This document shows, piece by piece, positions 50,672-59,404 of a stretch of 64,000 nt of DNA. This DNA is from an uncultured Collinsella sp. (GTDB taxonomy: Bacteria > Actinomycetota > Coriobacteriia > Coriobacteriales > Coriobacteriaceae), in NCBI GenBank assembly GCA_902490305.1, contig CABUDI010000007.1, forward strand, positions 1 to 64,000, read 5' to 3'. A program made the position numbers and the translations under genes. Each line of letters begins with the position of its first letter. Within the stretch, counting starts at the first letter, position 1. The notes beneath the pieces are model-generated. The model was given only the letters and a program-made list of their open reading frames with translations, had not been told where the DNA came from and did not search any database.

Positions 50672-51248
50672 CGGGCTCGACCGTCCAGGTGATCGTCGCA
50701 ACCTGATCGCCTTCGCCGGTTACGCGGAAGATGTCGCGCGTGACGCGGGCGACGTTTCCGCTTGTCTTGAGCTTGATTTTGTCCGTGCCGCCGGCAATGC
50801 CCTGGTAGCCCATGTCGAAGGCTGCATTCTTGGAAAGATCGAGGCCCGTCCCTTGCGCGGCGGCGCTGGCGTTCTGGAGCGCGCCGTCGGGGCCGACCTT
50901 AAAGTCGATGGAGTTCTGCGCGGTTCCGGCCTTGGCGTCGGCGGCAATGGTCCAGGTGTTCATGGCGTCGATCTTCATGTTGGTGACATGGATGCCGTAG
51001 GCCGAATGATTGTCGATGGTGGTCGCGTCTTCTGAGGGGCCCTGAAGCGTGCCGTCGGCCTTGGCGACGAAGGGAATAACCGTCGGAACTTTGAACTCAA
51101 CGTTGTCGATCTCGGTCCTGACCATTACTTTCGTGGTTCCAACGCGCCCGGCTGCCATAGCTGGCGTCGGGGCGGCGCCCATTGCGAGCGCGAGCCCTGC
51201 GCCCACGACGAGCGCTCTGGCTCCGTTCATGTTCCTGGTGATGTCCAT
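50655..51248 (-). CDS. Secreted beta-rich protein, surface operon gene 3
   Basis: 197 residues. Signal peptide about 1-33 (ALVVGAGLALAMGAAPTPAMAAG). The mature part starts VGTTKVMVRTEIDNVEFKVPTVIPFVAKADG and reads as alternating beta strands with few Cys, ending ITWTVEPGAHTA. It resembles pilin- or TasA-like exported subunits in build only; no family signature was seen and no sortase signal is present. GGAACG precedes the ATG. Confidence 0.72.
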   Translation of the reverse strand: MDITRNMNGARALVVGAGLALAMGAAPTPAMAAGRVGTTKVMVRTEIDNVEFKVPTVIPFVAKADGTLQGPSEDATTIDNHSAYGIHVTNMKIDAMNTWTIAADAKAGTAQNSIDFKVGPDGALQNASAAAQGTGLDLSKNAAFDMGYQGIAGGTDKIKLKTSGNVARVTRDIFRVTGEGDQVATITWTVEPGAHTA

Positions 51249-51337
51249 GGTCGTTCCTTTCTATTCGCCGCGGGCCGTCCCCGCGATGATTGGACGAATG
51301 CTGGTGAATTGCATGCGGTGCCGCGTCGGCCGGAAAG

Positions 51338-51847
51338 CTAGTTCTCGGCTTGCTCAACCCGTACCTTGACACGTGTCGGATTGCCGTGGCTGTCGAGGGT
51401 CTTGGCATCGAGTGCCTGGATCTCGATGTACGCCTCGCCTTCTTTGATGTCGCCGGCGGGGCACGTCTCGATTGTCTTGCCGGTCTCGACCACACCGGAT
51501 TCGTACATGGTCTCGTCGTTTTGGATGACGCGGAATCGCTGGGGAAATTTATTGTCTTGGACGTTTTGCACGTTGACGCGCAGCTTGCCGTCCTCCTGCA
51601 GCTGGGCGACCGGCGCGACCGAAATCGTCATCATGTTGTCGCGGACGATGGCGTCGAGCTCATCTTGGATTTCCTGACGCGTTTTGCCCTCGGCCGTCGT
51701 AACCGAAGCGCCCGCCTCGGGTACGGGCTGCGACTGCCAAGCGTATAGTCCTACGGCGACAAGGGCACAGACGATGGCCAAGCAGGCAACGATGAGCTTC
51801 TTGCGACGACCCAGGCCTGCAAAGTGGGGTGGCTTCTTCGCGCTCAT
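51338..51847 (-). CDS. Membrane-anchored extracellular protein, surface operon gene 2
   Basis: 169 residues. A basic N terminus (GLGRRKKL), one membrane segment (about 18-38, IVACLAIVCALVAVGLYAW) and an outside domain of about 125 residues with charged beta-rich sequence (ISVAPVAQLQEDGKLRVNVQ, VSG-type ends). It lacks a sortase signal. Its ATG overlaps the stop of the preceding gene by four bases. The frame is open far upstream but that part is in Arg-rich shadow sequence. Confidence 0.75.
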   Translation of the reverse strand: MSAKKPPHFAGLGRRKKLIVACLAIVCALVAVGLYAWQSQPVPEAGASVTTAEGKTRQEIQDELDAIVRDNMMTISVAPVAQLQEDGKLRVNVQNVQDNKFPQRFRVIQNDETMYESGVVETGKTIETCPAGDIKEGEAYIEIQALDAKTLDSHGNPTRVKVRVEQAEN

Positions 51848-52140
51848 GCGGCATCCTTGGCGGTATAGACGCGCGCAAAGGTGGACGGGTCCGCTCCAAA
51901 GAGCATGTGAAGCATCAGACGGCGCGAGTAGACGAGCTCGTCGAAGTCGGGAGGGAGCTCGATGTCGTGGATATGCGCGATGTGGTGGGCGAGCGCCGAG
52001 AACGACTCGGGGTCGCAGATCACATCGGTGGTAACGTGGTAGACCGTCGTATCGGGGAATGCCTCTTCGTCGAAAGGCAGGAGATGGGGATCGTCGTCGA
52101 CTTCGATGGCGATGCCGTACTGGGGCCAGTAATATGCCAT
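51844..52140 (-). CDS. Small cytoplasmic protein, surface operon gene 1
   Basis: 98 residues, no signal or membrane segment. It is acidic and aromatic (MAYYWPQYGIAIEVDDDPHL, HHIAHIHDIELPPDFDELVY, SRRLMLHMLFGADPSTFARV). The middle part looks like a short helical regulatory or nuclease-accessory fold, but no family is recognised. GGGAGG precedes the ATG. It is translationally coupled to the next gene and heads the operon 52140-48941. Confidence 0.75.
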   Translation of the reverse strand: MAYYWPQYGIAIEVDDDPHLLPFDEEAFPDTTVYHVTTDVICDPESFSALAHHIAHIHDIELPPDFDELVYSRRLMLHMLFGADPSTFARVYTAKDAA

Positions 52141-52485
52141 GGGAACCTCCCTGCTTCTGGGCCAAAACTTCTATCGGTTTTGGCTGTCGACGCCGACCTT
52201 ATCAGCCGCTACTTGACCAATTTCTGACCAAATGCTTGACGGATTGGCGTCTCCGCAGGTAAAAGGCGGCAAAAAATACTCCAACATTTTTCGAGCGACA
52301 ATCGCGCGGTCGGCGACGGCGGGGCCATATGTGTCAAAAGCATCGTCTGCCGAGGAAATCAAGCCGCTCGCCGAATTGCACGAACGTAAAAAACGCCAAT
52401 TATGGAGACGGTCTCGAACACGTCGACGAAACGATGCGGTAACATCTCCCTGCAAACACTGTAGTTAGCTAAAGGGGGAGTTCGC
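52141..52485. promoter_or_regulatory. Divergent control region between the surface operon and lactate operon
   Basis: No gene. It has a hairpin GCCAAAAC/GTTTTGGC (52161-52184) just before the surface operon and two direct TGACCAA repeats 11 bases apart (52214-52220 and 52225-52231). Further right are AT-rich runs and a small GAGACGGTCTC palindrome near 52409. Either operon could be controlled here. Confidence 0.45.
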
Positions 52486-54087
52486 GTGTCTGCAACCATC
52501 AAACCCTTCACCGACGAGTTCGAAGAGTATGGCCGCGATGAATCTCGCGCATCGGGCGAGGCCTCGAGCATCTCGTTTCCGACAACGGAAAACGAGGTCC
52601 GTGCCATTTTGGAAAAGCTCCATGCCGAGCGTGTTCCGGTAACGGTTCAGGGCGCCCGAACCGGCCTTGCCGCCGGCGCCGTGCCCCACGGCGGGCATAT
52701 CCTCAATACTTCCCGTATGAATCGCTATTTGGGCCTTCGCCGCGATGCACAAGGCCAATTTCTGCTGCGCGTGGAGCCGGGCGTTGTGCTCTCGGAGCTG
52801 CGCAAGCAGCTGAGCAAGAAGGTGCTGCCGACCGCTGGTTGGGACCAGGCATCGCTTGAGGCCTACGAGGAGTTCCAAGAGGCTCCCGAGCAGTTTTTTC
52901 CCACCGATCCCACCGAGGCGTCTGCCTGTCTGGGCGGCATGGCGGCATGTAACGCCTCCGGTGCCCGCAGCTACGCCTACGGCCCCATGCGCCCACATAT
53001 CACGGGACTCCACGTCGTGCTGGCTGATGGCGATTTGCTTGAGCTTCGGCGCGGCGAGGCTTTTGCCCAGGGCCGCCACCTGTCGCTCGTGACGGCAGCG
53101 GGCCGTACACTCGAGCTCGATCTTCCCGGCTATACCATGCCCAAGACAAAAAATGCTTCGGGCTATTTCGTTGCTGACGATATGGATGCCATCGATCTGT
53201 TTATCGGTGCGTGTGGCACAATCGGTGTCATCACCGAACTCGAGATTGCCCTGCAGGTGGCACCCGCGGTCGTTTGGGGCGTGAGCTGCTTCTTCGACAG
53301 CGAAGACAAGGCCGTGTCCTTCACCGATTCTGTGCGTCCCGTCCTGTCCCATGCGGCTGCCATCGAGTACTTCGATGCTGGCGCCCTGGATATTCTACGT
53401 CGCCAGCGCGAGCAGTCGACGGCGTTTGCCTCGCTGCCTGCGCTCGACAAAGACGCCAAGGTCTGTGTCTACGTGGAGCTCGACTGCGACGACGAAGCCC
53501 AGGCGACTGAGGAGCTGTATCACTTGGGGTGGGTACTGGAGCTTGCGGGCGGCAGTGACGATGCGACATGGGTCGCGCGCACCGAGGTCGATCGTGAGTG
53601 TCAGCGATTCTTCCGCCATGCGGTGCCCGAGAGCGTCAACATGCTCATCGACGAGCGCCGCCGCATGGATCCCACCATCACCAAACTGGGTTCGGACATG
53701 TCGGTGCCCAACGCGCACTTGGCCGATGTTATCGCCCTCTATCGCCGCACGCTGGCGGAAAGTGGGCTTGAATCTGCCGCCTGGGGGCATATCGGTAACA
53801 ACCATCTGCATGTGAACATTCTGCCGCGCGATGCACAGGATTATCGCCGCGGCGCAGAACTCTTTGCCCAGTGGGCTTCCGAGGTCACGGCCATGGGCGG
53901 TGCCGTCTCCGCAGAACACAGCGTCGGCAAGATCAAGGCGGGCTTCTTGGAGACGATGTACGGTCACGAGGCCATGGTCGAGTCGGCGCGGCTCAAGCTC
54001 CAGCTCGATCCTGCCGGGCAGCTGGGTCGCGGTAACCTGTTTTCGGAGAAGCTCTTGGATGAGCTCGTCCAGAAAGGGGGCGCGTGA
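52486..54087 (+). CDS. FAD-linked lactate dehydrogenase (GlcD/LctD-like)
   Basis: 533 residues of the FAD-binding type 4/GlcD family. The PCMH FAD domain (about 25-240) has VQGARTGLAAGAVP, MNRYLGLRR, LGGMAACNASGARSYAYGPM and NASGYFVADD. The C-terminal domain holds AWGHIGNNHLHVNIL and SAEHSVGKIKAGFL, which bind substrate and metal. The GTG follows AAGGGGGAG. With the coupled etfBA it matches the electron-confurcating lactate dehydrogenase of acetogens (lactate plus NAD+ driven by reduced ferredoxin). Confidence 0.88.
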   Translation: MSATIKPFTDEFEEYGRDESRASGEASSISFPTTENEVRAILEKLHAERVPVTVQGARTGLAAGAVPHGGHILNTSRMNRYLGLRRDAQGQFLLRVEPGVVLSELRKQLSKKVLPTAGWDQASLEAYEEFQEAPEQFFPTDPTEASACLGGMAACNASGARSYAYGPMRPHITGLHVVLADGDLLELRRGEAFAQGRHLSLVTAAGRTLELDLPGYTMPKTKNASGYFVADDMDAIDLFIGACGTIGVITELEIALQVAPAVVWGVSCFFDSEDKAVSFTDSVRPVLSHAAAIEYFDAGALDILRRQREQSTAFASLPALDKDAKVCVYVELDCDDEAQATEELYHLGWVLELAGGSDDATWVARTEVDRECQRFFRHAVPESVNMLIDERRRMDPTITKLGSDMSVPNAHLADVIALYRRTLAESGLESAAWGHIGNNHLHVNILPRDAQDYRRGAELFAQWASEVTAMGGAVSAEHSVGKIKAGFLETMYGHEAMVESARLKLQLDPAGQLGRGNLFSEKLLDELVQKGGA

Positions 54088-54089
54088 AG

Positions 54090-54905
54090 ATGAGCGATTT
54101 CCATATGGTGGTGTGCGTCAAGGCCGTGCCGGGCAGCACCGAGGTCAAGATGGACCCCAAGACCAATACCATCGTGCGCGATGGCAAGCAGGCGGTCATT
54201 AATCCCTTTGATGCGAGCGCTTTGGAATGCGCGCTGGCGCTGAAGGACGACTTTATCGGCTTTGGCATGGATGTGCGCGTGACGGTGGTGTCGATGGGCA
54301 TCCCCGCGACCGAGTCGCTGCTGCGCGACTGCATCGCTCGAGGCGCCGACGATGCGCTGCTGCTGACCGATCGCGCCTTTGCAGGTGCCGATACCCTGGC
54401 AACCACCTATGCTCTCAAGTGCGGCATCGAGGCGCTCGACGAGGACTTCGACCTGCTCATCTGCGGCAAGATGGCGGTGGATGGCGATACGGCCCAGATT
54501 GGTCCCGAGCTTGCCGGTGCCTTTGATATTCCCTGCGTGACCGACGTGAGCTGCGTGCAGAGCGCGGGCTTTACGACCTGTGGCTCGCTGGCGCTCGTTC
54601 ACGGATGCGATGCCGGCGAGGAGACGGTGTACCTTGAGATGCCGTGCGCGATGACGACTGCCAAGGAGATTGGCCAGTTGCGTATGCCGAGTATTGCCGG
54701 TATTCGCGCGGCGGAGGAGGCGGACGTGCGCGTGGTCAGTGCCGCCGACGTGAACGCCGACCCCGCGCGTTGCGGTCTTGCCGGGTCGCCGACACAGGTC
54801 GTGCGCTCGTTTGTGCCCGACCGTGACCAAACGTGCGAGGCCGTTGAGGGGACGGCGTCCGAGCAGGCGGCAAAGCTTGCCAAGATTATCGAGGGGATGG
54901 CATAG
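54090..54905 (+). CDS. etfB: Electron transfer flavoprotein beta subunit
   Basis: 271 residues. VVCVKAVPGSTEVKMD at the start, INPFDASALECAL, then the AMP/FAD-binding ATTYALKCGIEAL and DLLICGKMAVDGDTAQIGPELA. ATG at 54090 is preferred (AAGGGGG nine bases upstream); a GTG at 54084 overlaps the dehydrogenase stop. In confurcating complexes EtfB carries the bifurcating FAD and NAD site. It is the second gene of the operon. Confidence 0.92.
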   Translation: MSDFHMVVCVKAVPGSTEVKMDPKTNTIVRDGKQAVINPFDASALECALALKDDFIGFGMDVRVTVVSMGIPATESLLRDCIARGADDALLLTDRAFAGADTLATTYALKCGIEALDEDFDLLICGKMAVDGDTAQIGPELAGAFDIPCVTDVSCVQSAGFTTCGSLALVHGCDAGEETVYLEMPCAMTTAKEIGQLRMPSIAGIRAAEEADVRVVSAADVNADPARCGLAGSPTQVVRSFVPDRDQTCEAVEGTASEQAAKLAKIIEGMA

Positions 54906-56111
54906 ATGAGCGGACTGATTATCGATAGCGAAGCCTGTATCGGCTGCGGTCGCTGCGTTCGCGCCTGTGCCTCGGGCGGCATCGTAGTGGAAGGCGAGCG
55001 ACCCAGCCGATGCGCCCGCGTAACCGACGGCTGCATCCTATGCGGTGGGTGCGTCGACGCCTGCCCCGTCAACGCTATCTCGATCGAGCGTGACGAGGCC
55101 GCTGGTACGGTGGACCTTGATGCATATCGAGACATTTGGGTCTTCGTGCAGACTGACGAGCACGATGCCGTGGCTCCCGTGGCCTACGAGCTCATGGGCA
55201 AGGGGCGCGAGCTTGCCGATGCTCGCGGCTGCCGTCTGGTGGCACTGGTCGGCATAAGCCCCGAGGGCTCGCTTGGGGACCTGGAGCATCTGGTTTGCGC
55301 GGGCGCCGACGAAGTCCTGGCCTGTCGCGACGAGCGTCTGCGCCAAAACGATGCGGAGGTCTACGCCCGCTTGATCTGCGATTTGGTAGTCGAACGCAAA
55401 CCCGAGGCCATCCTATACGGTGCGACCGCTTTTGGTCGCGAACTGGCACCCGGCGTTGCCGTGCGTTTGCAGACGGGCCTTACGGCTGACTGCACCGTAC
55501 TTTCGATGGATGCAGAGACGGGACTGCTGCAACAGACGCGTCCGGCGTTTGGCGGCAACCTGATGGCCACCATCATTTGCCCCAACCACCGTCCGCAGAT
55601 GGCAACGGTGCGCCCCGGTATCTTTAAGGCTCCCGACTTCGACTACGGCCGCTCTGGCACGATCACCCAGATATCGCTTGCGGATGATGCTAAGGCTCGT
55701 GTCGAGATCTCGATTCCCGCCGAGGAGTGGGGACAGCAGCCCTCGATCGCCAATGCCGAGTGCCTGGTCGTGGTGGGTCGCGGCATTGGTTCCAAGAAAA
55801 ACCTGCCGTTGATGCGAAGGCTCGCCGAGGCTCTGGGAGCCGAGCTTGGCTGCACGCGACCTGTCGTGGAGGCCGGCTGGTTGGAGTATCGCCATCAGAT
55901 TGGCCAGACGGGCGTATCGGTTTCGCCCAAGCTTCTCGTGAGTATCGGTGTTTCGGGCGCCATTCAGCATCTTGCCGGCATCGGTGGGGCGGAGTGCATT
56001 ATCGCCATTAACGAGGACCCGGATGCCCCCATTTTCGGTGCTGCCCAGTACAAGGTTGTTGGGGACGCCGTCGAGGTCGTCGAGGAGCTGCTGGCCCAGC
56101 TTGAGCGCTAG
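54906..56111 (+). CDS. etfA: EtfA with N-terminal 2[4Fe-4S] ferredoxin domain
   Basis: 401 residues. Residues 1-60 are a ferredoxin domain with two cluster motifs, CIGCGRCVRAC (Cys11, 14, 17, 21) and CILCGGCVDAC (Cys43, 46, 49, 53). The EtfA domain follows, ending with the FAD site GSKKNLPLMRRLAEAL, VSPKLLVSIGVSGAIQHLAG and AINEDPDAPIFG. The extra clusters mark the ferredoxin-coupled class as in acetogen LctC. The ATG abuts the etfB stop. Its end overlaps the converging HD gene by four bases. Confidence 0.93.
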   Translation: MSGLIIDSEACIGCGRCVRACASGGIVVEGERPSRCARVTDGCILCGGCVDACPVNAISIERDEAAGTVDLDAYRDIWVFVQTDEHDAVAPVAYELMGKGRELADARGCRLVALVGISPEGSLGDLEHLVCAGADEVLACRDERLRQNDAEVYARLICDLVVERKPEAILYGATAFGRELAPGVAVRLQTGLTADCTVLSMDAETGLLQQTRPAFGGNLMATIICPNHRPQMATVRPGIFKAPDFDYGRSGTITQISLADDAKARVEISIPAEEWGQQPSIANAECLVVVGRGIGSKKNLPLMRRLAEALGAELGCTRPVVEAGWLEYRHQIGQTGVSVSPKLLVSIGVSGAIQHLAGIGGAECIIAINEDPDAPIFGAAQYKVVGDAVEVVEELLAQLER

Positions 56112-56920
56112 GCGCGCGCCAGCCAGTCGCGCATCTCGTCCTTTAGGCGGCTCCAGGTTGCCTGCGTGGCGGGGTCGGTAAAGGGCCGCGTAATGCCAAA
56201 GGGCGCGTCGAGCAGGCGGTGGATATCGCCCTGTTCGCGCGCCAGCGCGCGGCTTGCTGGATAGACGAGCTCAAACATAAAGCAGATAAGCCCCACCAAG
56301 AAGTCGGCGGGCTCATCGCGCTCATCGCGTGCGACGCAGCGGTGCTCGTCAAAGGCGGCAAGTGTCGGCGACGAGAAACGGCTGCCGAGAAACGTCTTCT
56401 CGTCCACCTTGAGGATAGTGTCGACGGTGCTGTCGGCGATGGTGCGCATAATGTCGATCTTGTCACCATCGCGCACGATATCGCAGAAGCACCGTGTACG
56501 CTCGTCGAGTTGTGCCGGCAGGCGAAAGTCGCTGTGATAGGCGATGCTCGCTCGGATGAGCTCGTCATGCGCACCGGTTTCGATAAAGTCACGGATGTCT
56601 GTCGTGGCGGGTGCATCGGCGGGATTCTCGCCAAAGAGGACCTCGATGCCCAGCGCCGCATGGCTCATGCTCTCGGCGTCCTTAAAGGTGTCCCAGCGTC
56701 GCAGCTGCTCAAAGCGGCCCATATCGTGTAGCAGGCCGCAAAGCCATGCCAGGTCAATATCTTCTGACGACCAGCCCTGCTCGCGCGCTACGGCATCGCA
56801 TGCCTCGGCCACGTGGTACGTATGCTCGATTTTGAGCGCGATGCGTGGGTTGGTGGCGTCGTAGGCATCGGTGTAGCTTTTGAAGGCCGCGCGCGCCCGG
56901 TCTCGATCGATAGCTGTCAT
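56108..56920 (-). CDS. HD-domain phosphohydrolase
   Basis: 270 residues. The HD metal motifs are KIEHTYHV (His), GLLHDMGRFEQ (His-Asp) and a later Asp in VRDGDKIDIMRT. Such single-domain HD proteins hydrolyse nucleotides or phosphomonoesters; substrate unknown. It stands alone, tail to tail with etfA and divergent from azlC. Confidence 0.83.
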   Translation of the reverse strand: MTAIDRDRARAAFKSYTDAYDATNPRIALKIEHTYHVAEACDAVAREQGWSSEDIDLAWLCGLLHDMGRFEQLRRWDTFKDAESMSHAALGIEVLFGENPADAPATTDIRDFIETGAHDELIRASIAYHSDFRLPAQLDERTRCFCDIVRDGDKIDIMRTIADSTVDTILKVDEKTFLGSRFSSPTLAAFDEHRCVARDERDEPADFLVGLICFMFELVYPASRALAREQGDIHRLLDAPFGITRPFTDPATQATWSRLKDEMRDWLARA

Positions 56921-57046
56921 AATGACTTCCTAAAAAGTTGTGTCTTTCGATCCGGTGGCAATTGTAGGTGAACTCGGTTGCTGTCGGATGATGATTCTGC
57001 CGTATCGCTACATGCGGCTCGGAGACCTTGTCAGGATGAGAAGCGT

Positions 57047-57739
57047 ATGGTGCTCAAAATCGTTAGAACCGTCTGGCCGGTGATGCTTACCTATGTTGCA
57101 ATAGGCGCGCCGTGCGGAATGATCATGGGGCAGACGGGAATGGAGCCCTGGATGGTCTTTGCCCTGAGCAGCACGTTTGTGACGGGCAGCGGCCAGTTTA
57201 TGATCTGCAATCTTTGGCTGGCGGGCGTACCGGCACCTTCGATTATCGCGAGCGTTGCCGCCATCTCCTCGCGTTTTGCGCTTTACTCGGCATCGATCGC
57301 GCCGCATCTGACGGGTGCCTCGAAGCGTCAGACGCTGGCTGTTGCCGCGACACTTACCGAGGAGGCATATGGCATCTCGCTTGCCAAGTTGGTTGAAGGG
57401 GAGGATTGGGGCCCGCGCGAGTCCTTTGTGCTCAACGTGATCCTCATCGCAACATGGGGCGTTTCGTGTACGATGGGCGCCATCGTCGGCGCCGTTGTCG
57501 ATGTTCCCACCGCCATTGCAGCCTTTGTCTGCACCTCGCTCTTTATCTGCCTGCTCTTTTCGCAGCGGCTGTCGCGCGGCAACGTTGTCGCGGCGGTTTC
57601 GGGCGCGGTGTCCGTCGCCGTATGCAAGTTCTTGGGCCTCGTGAATATTGCCGTGCCGGCAAGCGTCGTGGCCGGCATTGCCATTGCGTTGGCGTGCGAT
57701 GCAGTATTTGACGGAAGAGGTGCCCGCGATGCCCGTTAA
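57047..57739 (+). CDS. azlC: AzlC-family branched-chain amino acid exporter, large subunit
   Basis: 230 residues with six or seven hydrophobic segments: MLTYVAIGAPCGMIMGQTGM, FVTGSGQFMICNLWLAG, ISSRFALYSASIAPHL. Together with AzlD it exports leucine, isoleucine and valine analogues in bacilli. The ATG at 57047 follows AGGATGAG; the frame is open to 56978. azlD overlaps its end by 11 bases. Confidence 0.88.
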   Translation: MVLKIVRTVWPVMLTYVAIGAPCGMIMGQTGMEPWMVFALSSTFVTGSGQFMICNLWLAGVPAPSIIASVAAISSRFALYSASIAPHLTGASKRQTLAVAATLTEEAYGISLAKLVEGEDWGPRESFVLNVILIATWGVSCTMGAIVGAVVDVPTAIAAFVCTSLFICLLFSQRLSRGNVVAAVSGAVSVAVCKFLGLVNIAVPASVVAGIAIALACDAVFDGRGARDAR

Positions 57740-58052
57740 CGAGTTCTTGGTTCTGTGGCTGTCGTCGTGGGCTGCTATCGCGTTCTTTCGCATCGCGCCG
57801 GCGTTCGCCTTGCGCGGGCGGACCCTGTCGCCCCGCATTACCGAGGCCCTGGGCTATATCCCGCCCGCTGCCTTTGCCGCGCTGGTCGCCAACGACTTGG
57901 TGAACCCCGGCGCGTTCGACGCGGGACTCTGGCCTGCCTTGGTTCCCTGGATTGCGGCCACCGGCGTCGTGGCGGTGGCAATCAAGACAAAGTCGATGTT
58001 GTGGTGCTGCGTTTCGGGCATCGTGTTCTATATCGTTTTGAGCCTCGTATAG
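57729..58052 (+). CDS. azlD: AzlD-family transporter subunit
   Basis: 107 residues with four hydrophobic segments; GYIPPAAFAALVANDLV is typical of AzlD. The ATG at 57729 follows GAGGTG inside azlC, so the two are translationally coupled. Confidence 0.87.
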   Translation: MPVNEFLVLWLSSWAAIAFFRIAPAFALRGRTLSPRITEALGYIPPAAFAALVANDLVNPGAFDAGLWPALVPWIAATGVVAVAIKTKSMLWCCVSGIVFYIVLSLV

Positions 58053-58193
58053 GAGCAGGACGCGTTATCGTCCCGGCCTAACGAATCGAATTTCTCACCG
58101 AGGCGGTCTGCTTCTTCTGGTACCATGGTCAAACTTTACTGTAGCAAAGCGTGACGTGGGCTTTTGTTCTGCGTCAGCGGAAATGGGGGTTTC

Positions 58194-59216
58194 ATGGCAC
58201 AGGAAGCGACCGCCAGCGAGCAAAAGAAATTCAAGGTACCGCGCATCCCGGGCGACATCATGATCTATCCGATGATCGTCGGCCTTTTGCTCAATACCTT
58301 CTGCCCGCAGGTCTTTGAGGTCGGCGGCTTCTTTACGGCTGCCTGCCGCGGCGGCTCCAACACCATCGTTGCCGCGATCTTGCTGTTCGTGGGCGCCGGC
58401 ATCAGCTTTAAGTCCACGCCGGGCGCCATCAAGACCGGCATCGTCGTGCTGATTCCTAAGCTTGTAGTGGCAGCCGCGCTGGGTCTGGGCGTCGCGTACT
58501 TCTTTAACGATAACTTTTTAGGCCTGAGCTCGGTTTCCATCATCGGCGGCATTACGTTTTGCAACATGGCGCTCTATACGGGCATCATGGGCGAGTTCGG
58601 CGATGAGTCCGAGCAGGGCGCTGTCGGTATCCTGTTCTTTACGGCCGGCCCCGCCGTCACGATGATCATCCTTGGTGTTTCGGGTCTCGCCAACATCCCC
58701 GTCGGCACCATCATCGGATCCATCCTGCCGCTTGTTATCGGCATGGTCCTGGGCAACTTGTTCCCGTTTATCAAGAACCTGCTGGTTCCCGGCGCCAATC
58801 CCGCGATCGCTGTGATTGGTTTTCAGCTCGGTGCGTCCATGAGCCTTTCGAGCTTCATCGCCGGTGGCATTTCGGGCATCCTGCTGGGCCTCATCACGCT
58901 CTTTATCGTCGGTCCCATTACCTTTGCCTTCGAGCGCCTGTGTGGCGGCAATGGTAAGGCGGCTGTGGCATGTTCCACCATTGCCGGCACGGCCATGACC
59001 ACGCCGGTCGCCCTCGCCGAGGTCGCTCCGCGCTATGCCGAGCTTGCGCCCACCGCGTATGCGCAGATCGCCACTGCCGTCATCATCACGGCAATCATGG
59101 CCCCGATTCTGACCGGCTGGGTCGATAAGAAGTTCTGCCAGAGCAAGGAAGACCTGTCGCCTGCCGGTGTCGAGGCCATCGAAGAGGCTGTCGCGACCGA
59201 CATCGATGGCGAGTAG
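58194..59216 (+). CDS. kdgT: 2-keto-3-deoxygluconate permease
   Basis: 340 residues with ten or so hydrophobic segments. Family blocks: IPGDIMIYPMIVGLLLNTFC, ILLFVGAGISFKSTPGAIKTG, GITFCNMALYTGIMGEFGD and STIAGTAMTTPVALAEVAPRY. It takes up 2-keto-3-deoxygluconate, a pectin breakdown product, by proton symport. The ATG at 58194 follows GGGGG. No kdgK/kdgA partners are nearby. Confidence 0.88.
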   Translation: MAQEATASEQKKFKVPRIPGDIMIYPMIVGLLLNTFCPQVFEVGGFFTAACRGGSNTIVAAILLFVGAGISFKSTPGAIKTGIVVLIPKLVVAAALGLGVAYFFNDNFLGLSSVSIIGGITFCNMALYTGIMGEFGDESEQGAVGILFFTAGPAVTMIILGVSGLANIPVGTIIGSILPLVIGMVLGNLFPFIKNLLVPGANPAIAVIGFQLGASMSLSSFIAGGISGILLGLITLFIVGPITFAFERLCGGNGKAAVACSTIAGTAMTTPVALAEVAPRYAELAPTAYAQIATAVIITAIMAPILTGWVDKKFCQSKEDLSPAGVEAIEEAVATDIDGE

Positions 59217-59283
59217 CAATCGATACCCATCAATGATTCCGGCGTGCAGCTCGCGCCGTTTGAGCGCCCGAACGAGAGCTGTC

Positions 59284-59314
59284 TTGCAGTGACGTTCGGT
59301 CGCTCTGCTATTAT
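59284..59314 (+). promoter_or_regulatory. Possible promoter of the diguanylate cyclase gene
   Basis: TTGCAG, 19 bases, TATTAT. The leader behind it has hairpins ACCCCT/AGGGGGT (59322-59341) and GCCCA...TGGGC (59349-59367) and ends at AGGGAGGG before the GTG. No c-di-GMP riboswitch consensus was seen. Confidence 0.4.
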
Positions 59315-59404
59315 TCCCCTTACCCCTGCGGAGTAGGGGGTGTTTGTTGCCCAGATTCGAATTGGGCGATTCTGGCCACTTGGATATTGAAGGGAGGGCG
59401 TCTA

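Noticed and set aside
59315..59404. c-di-GMP riboswitch in the leader of the GGDEF gene
   Set aside because: Hairpins are present but the GEMM consensus is not.
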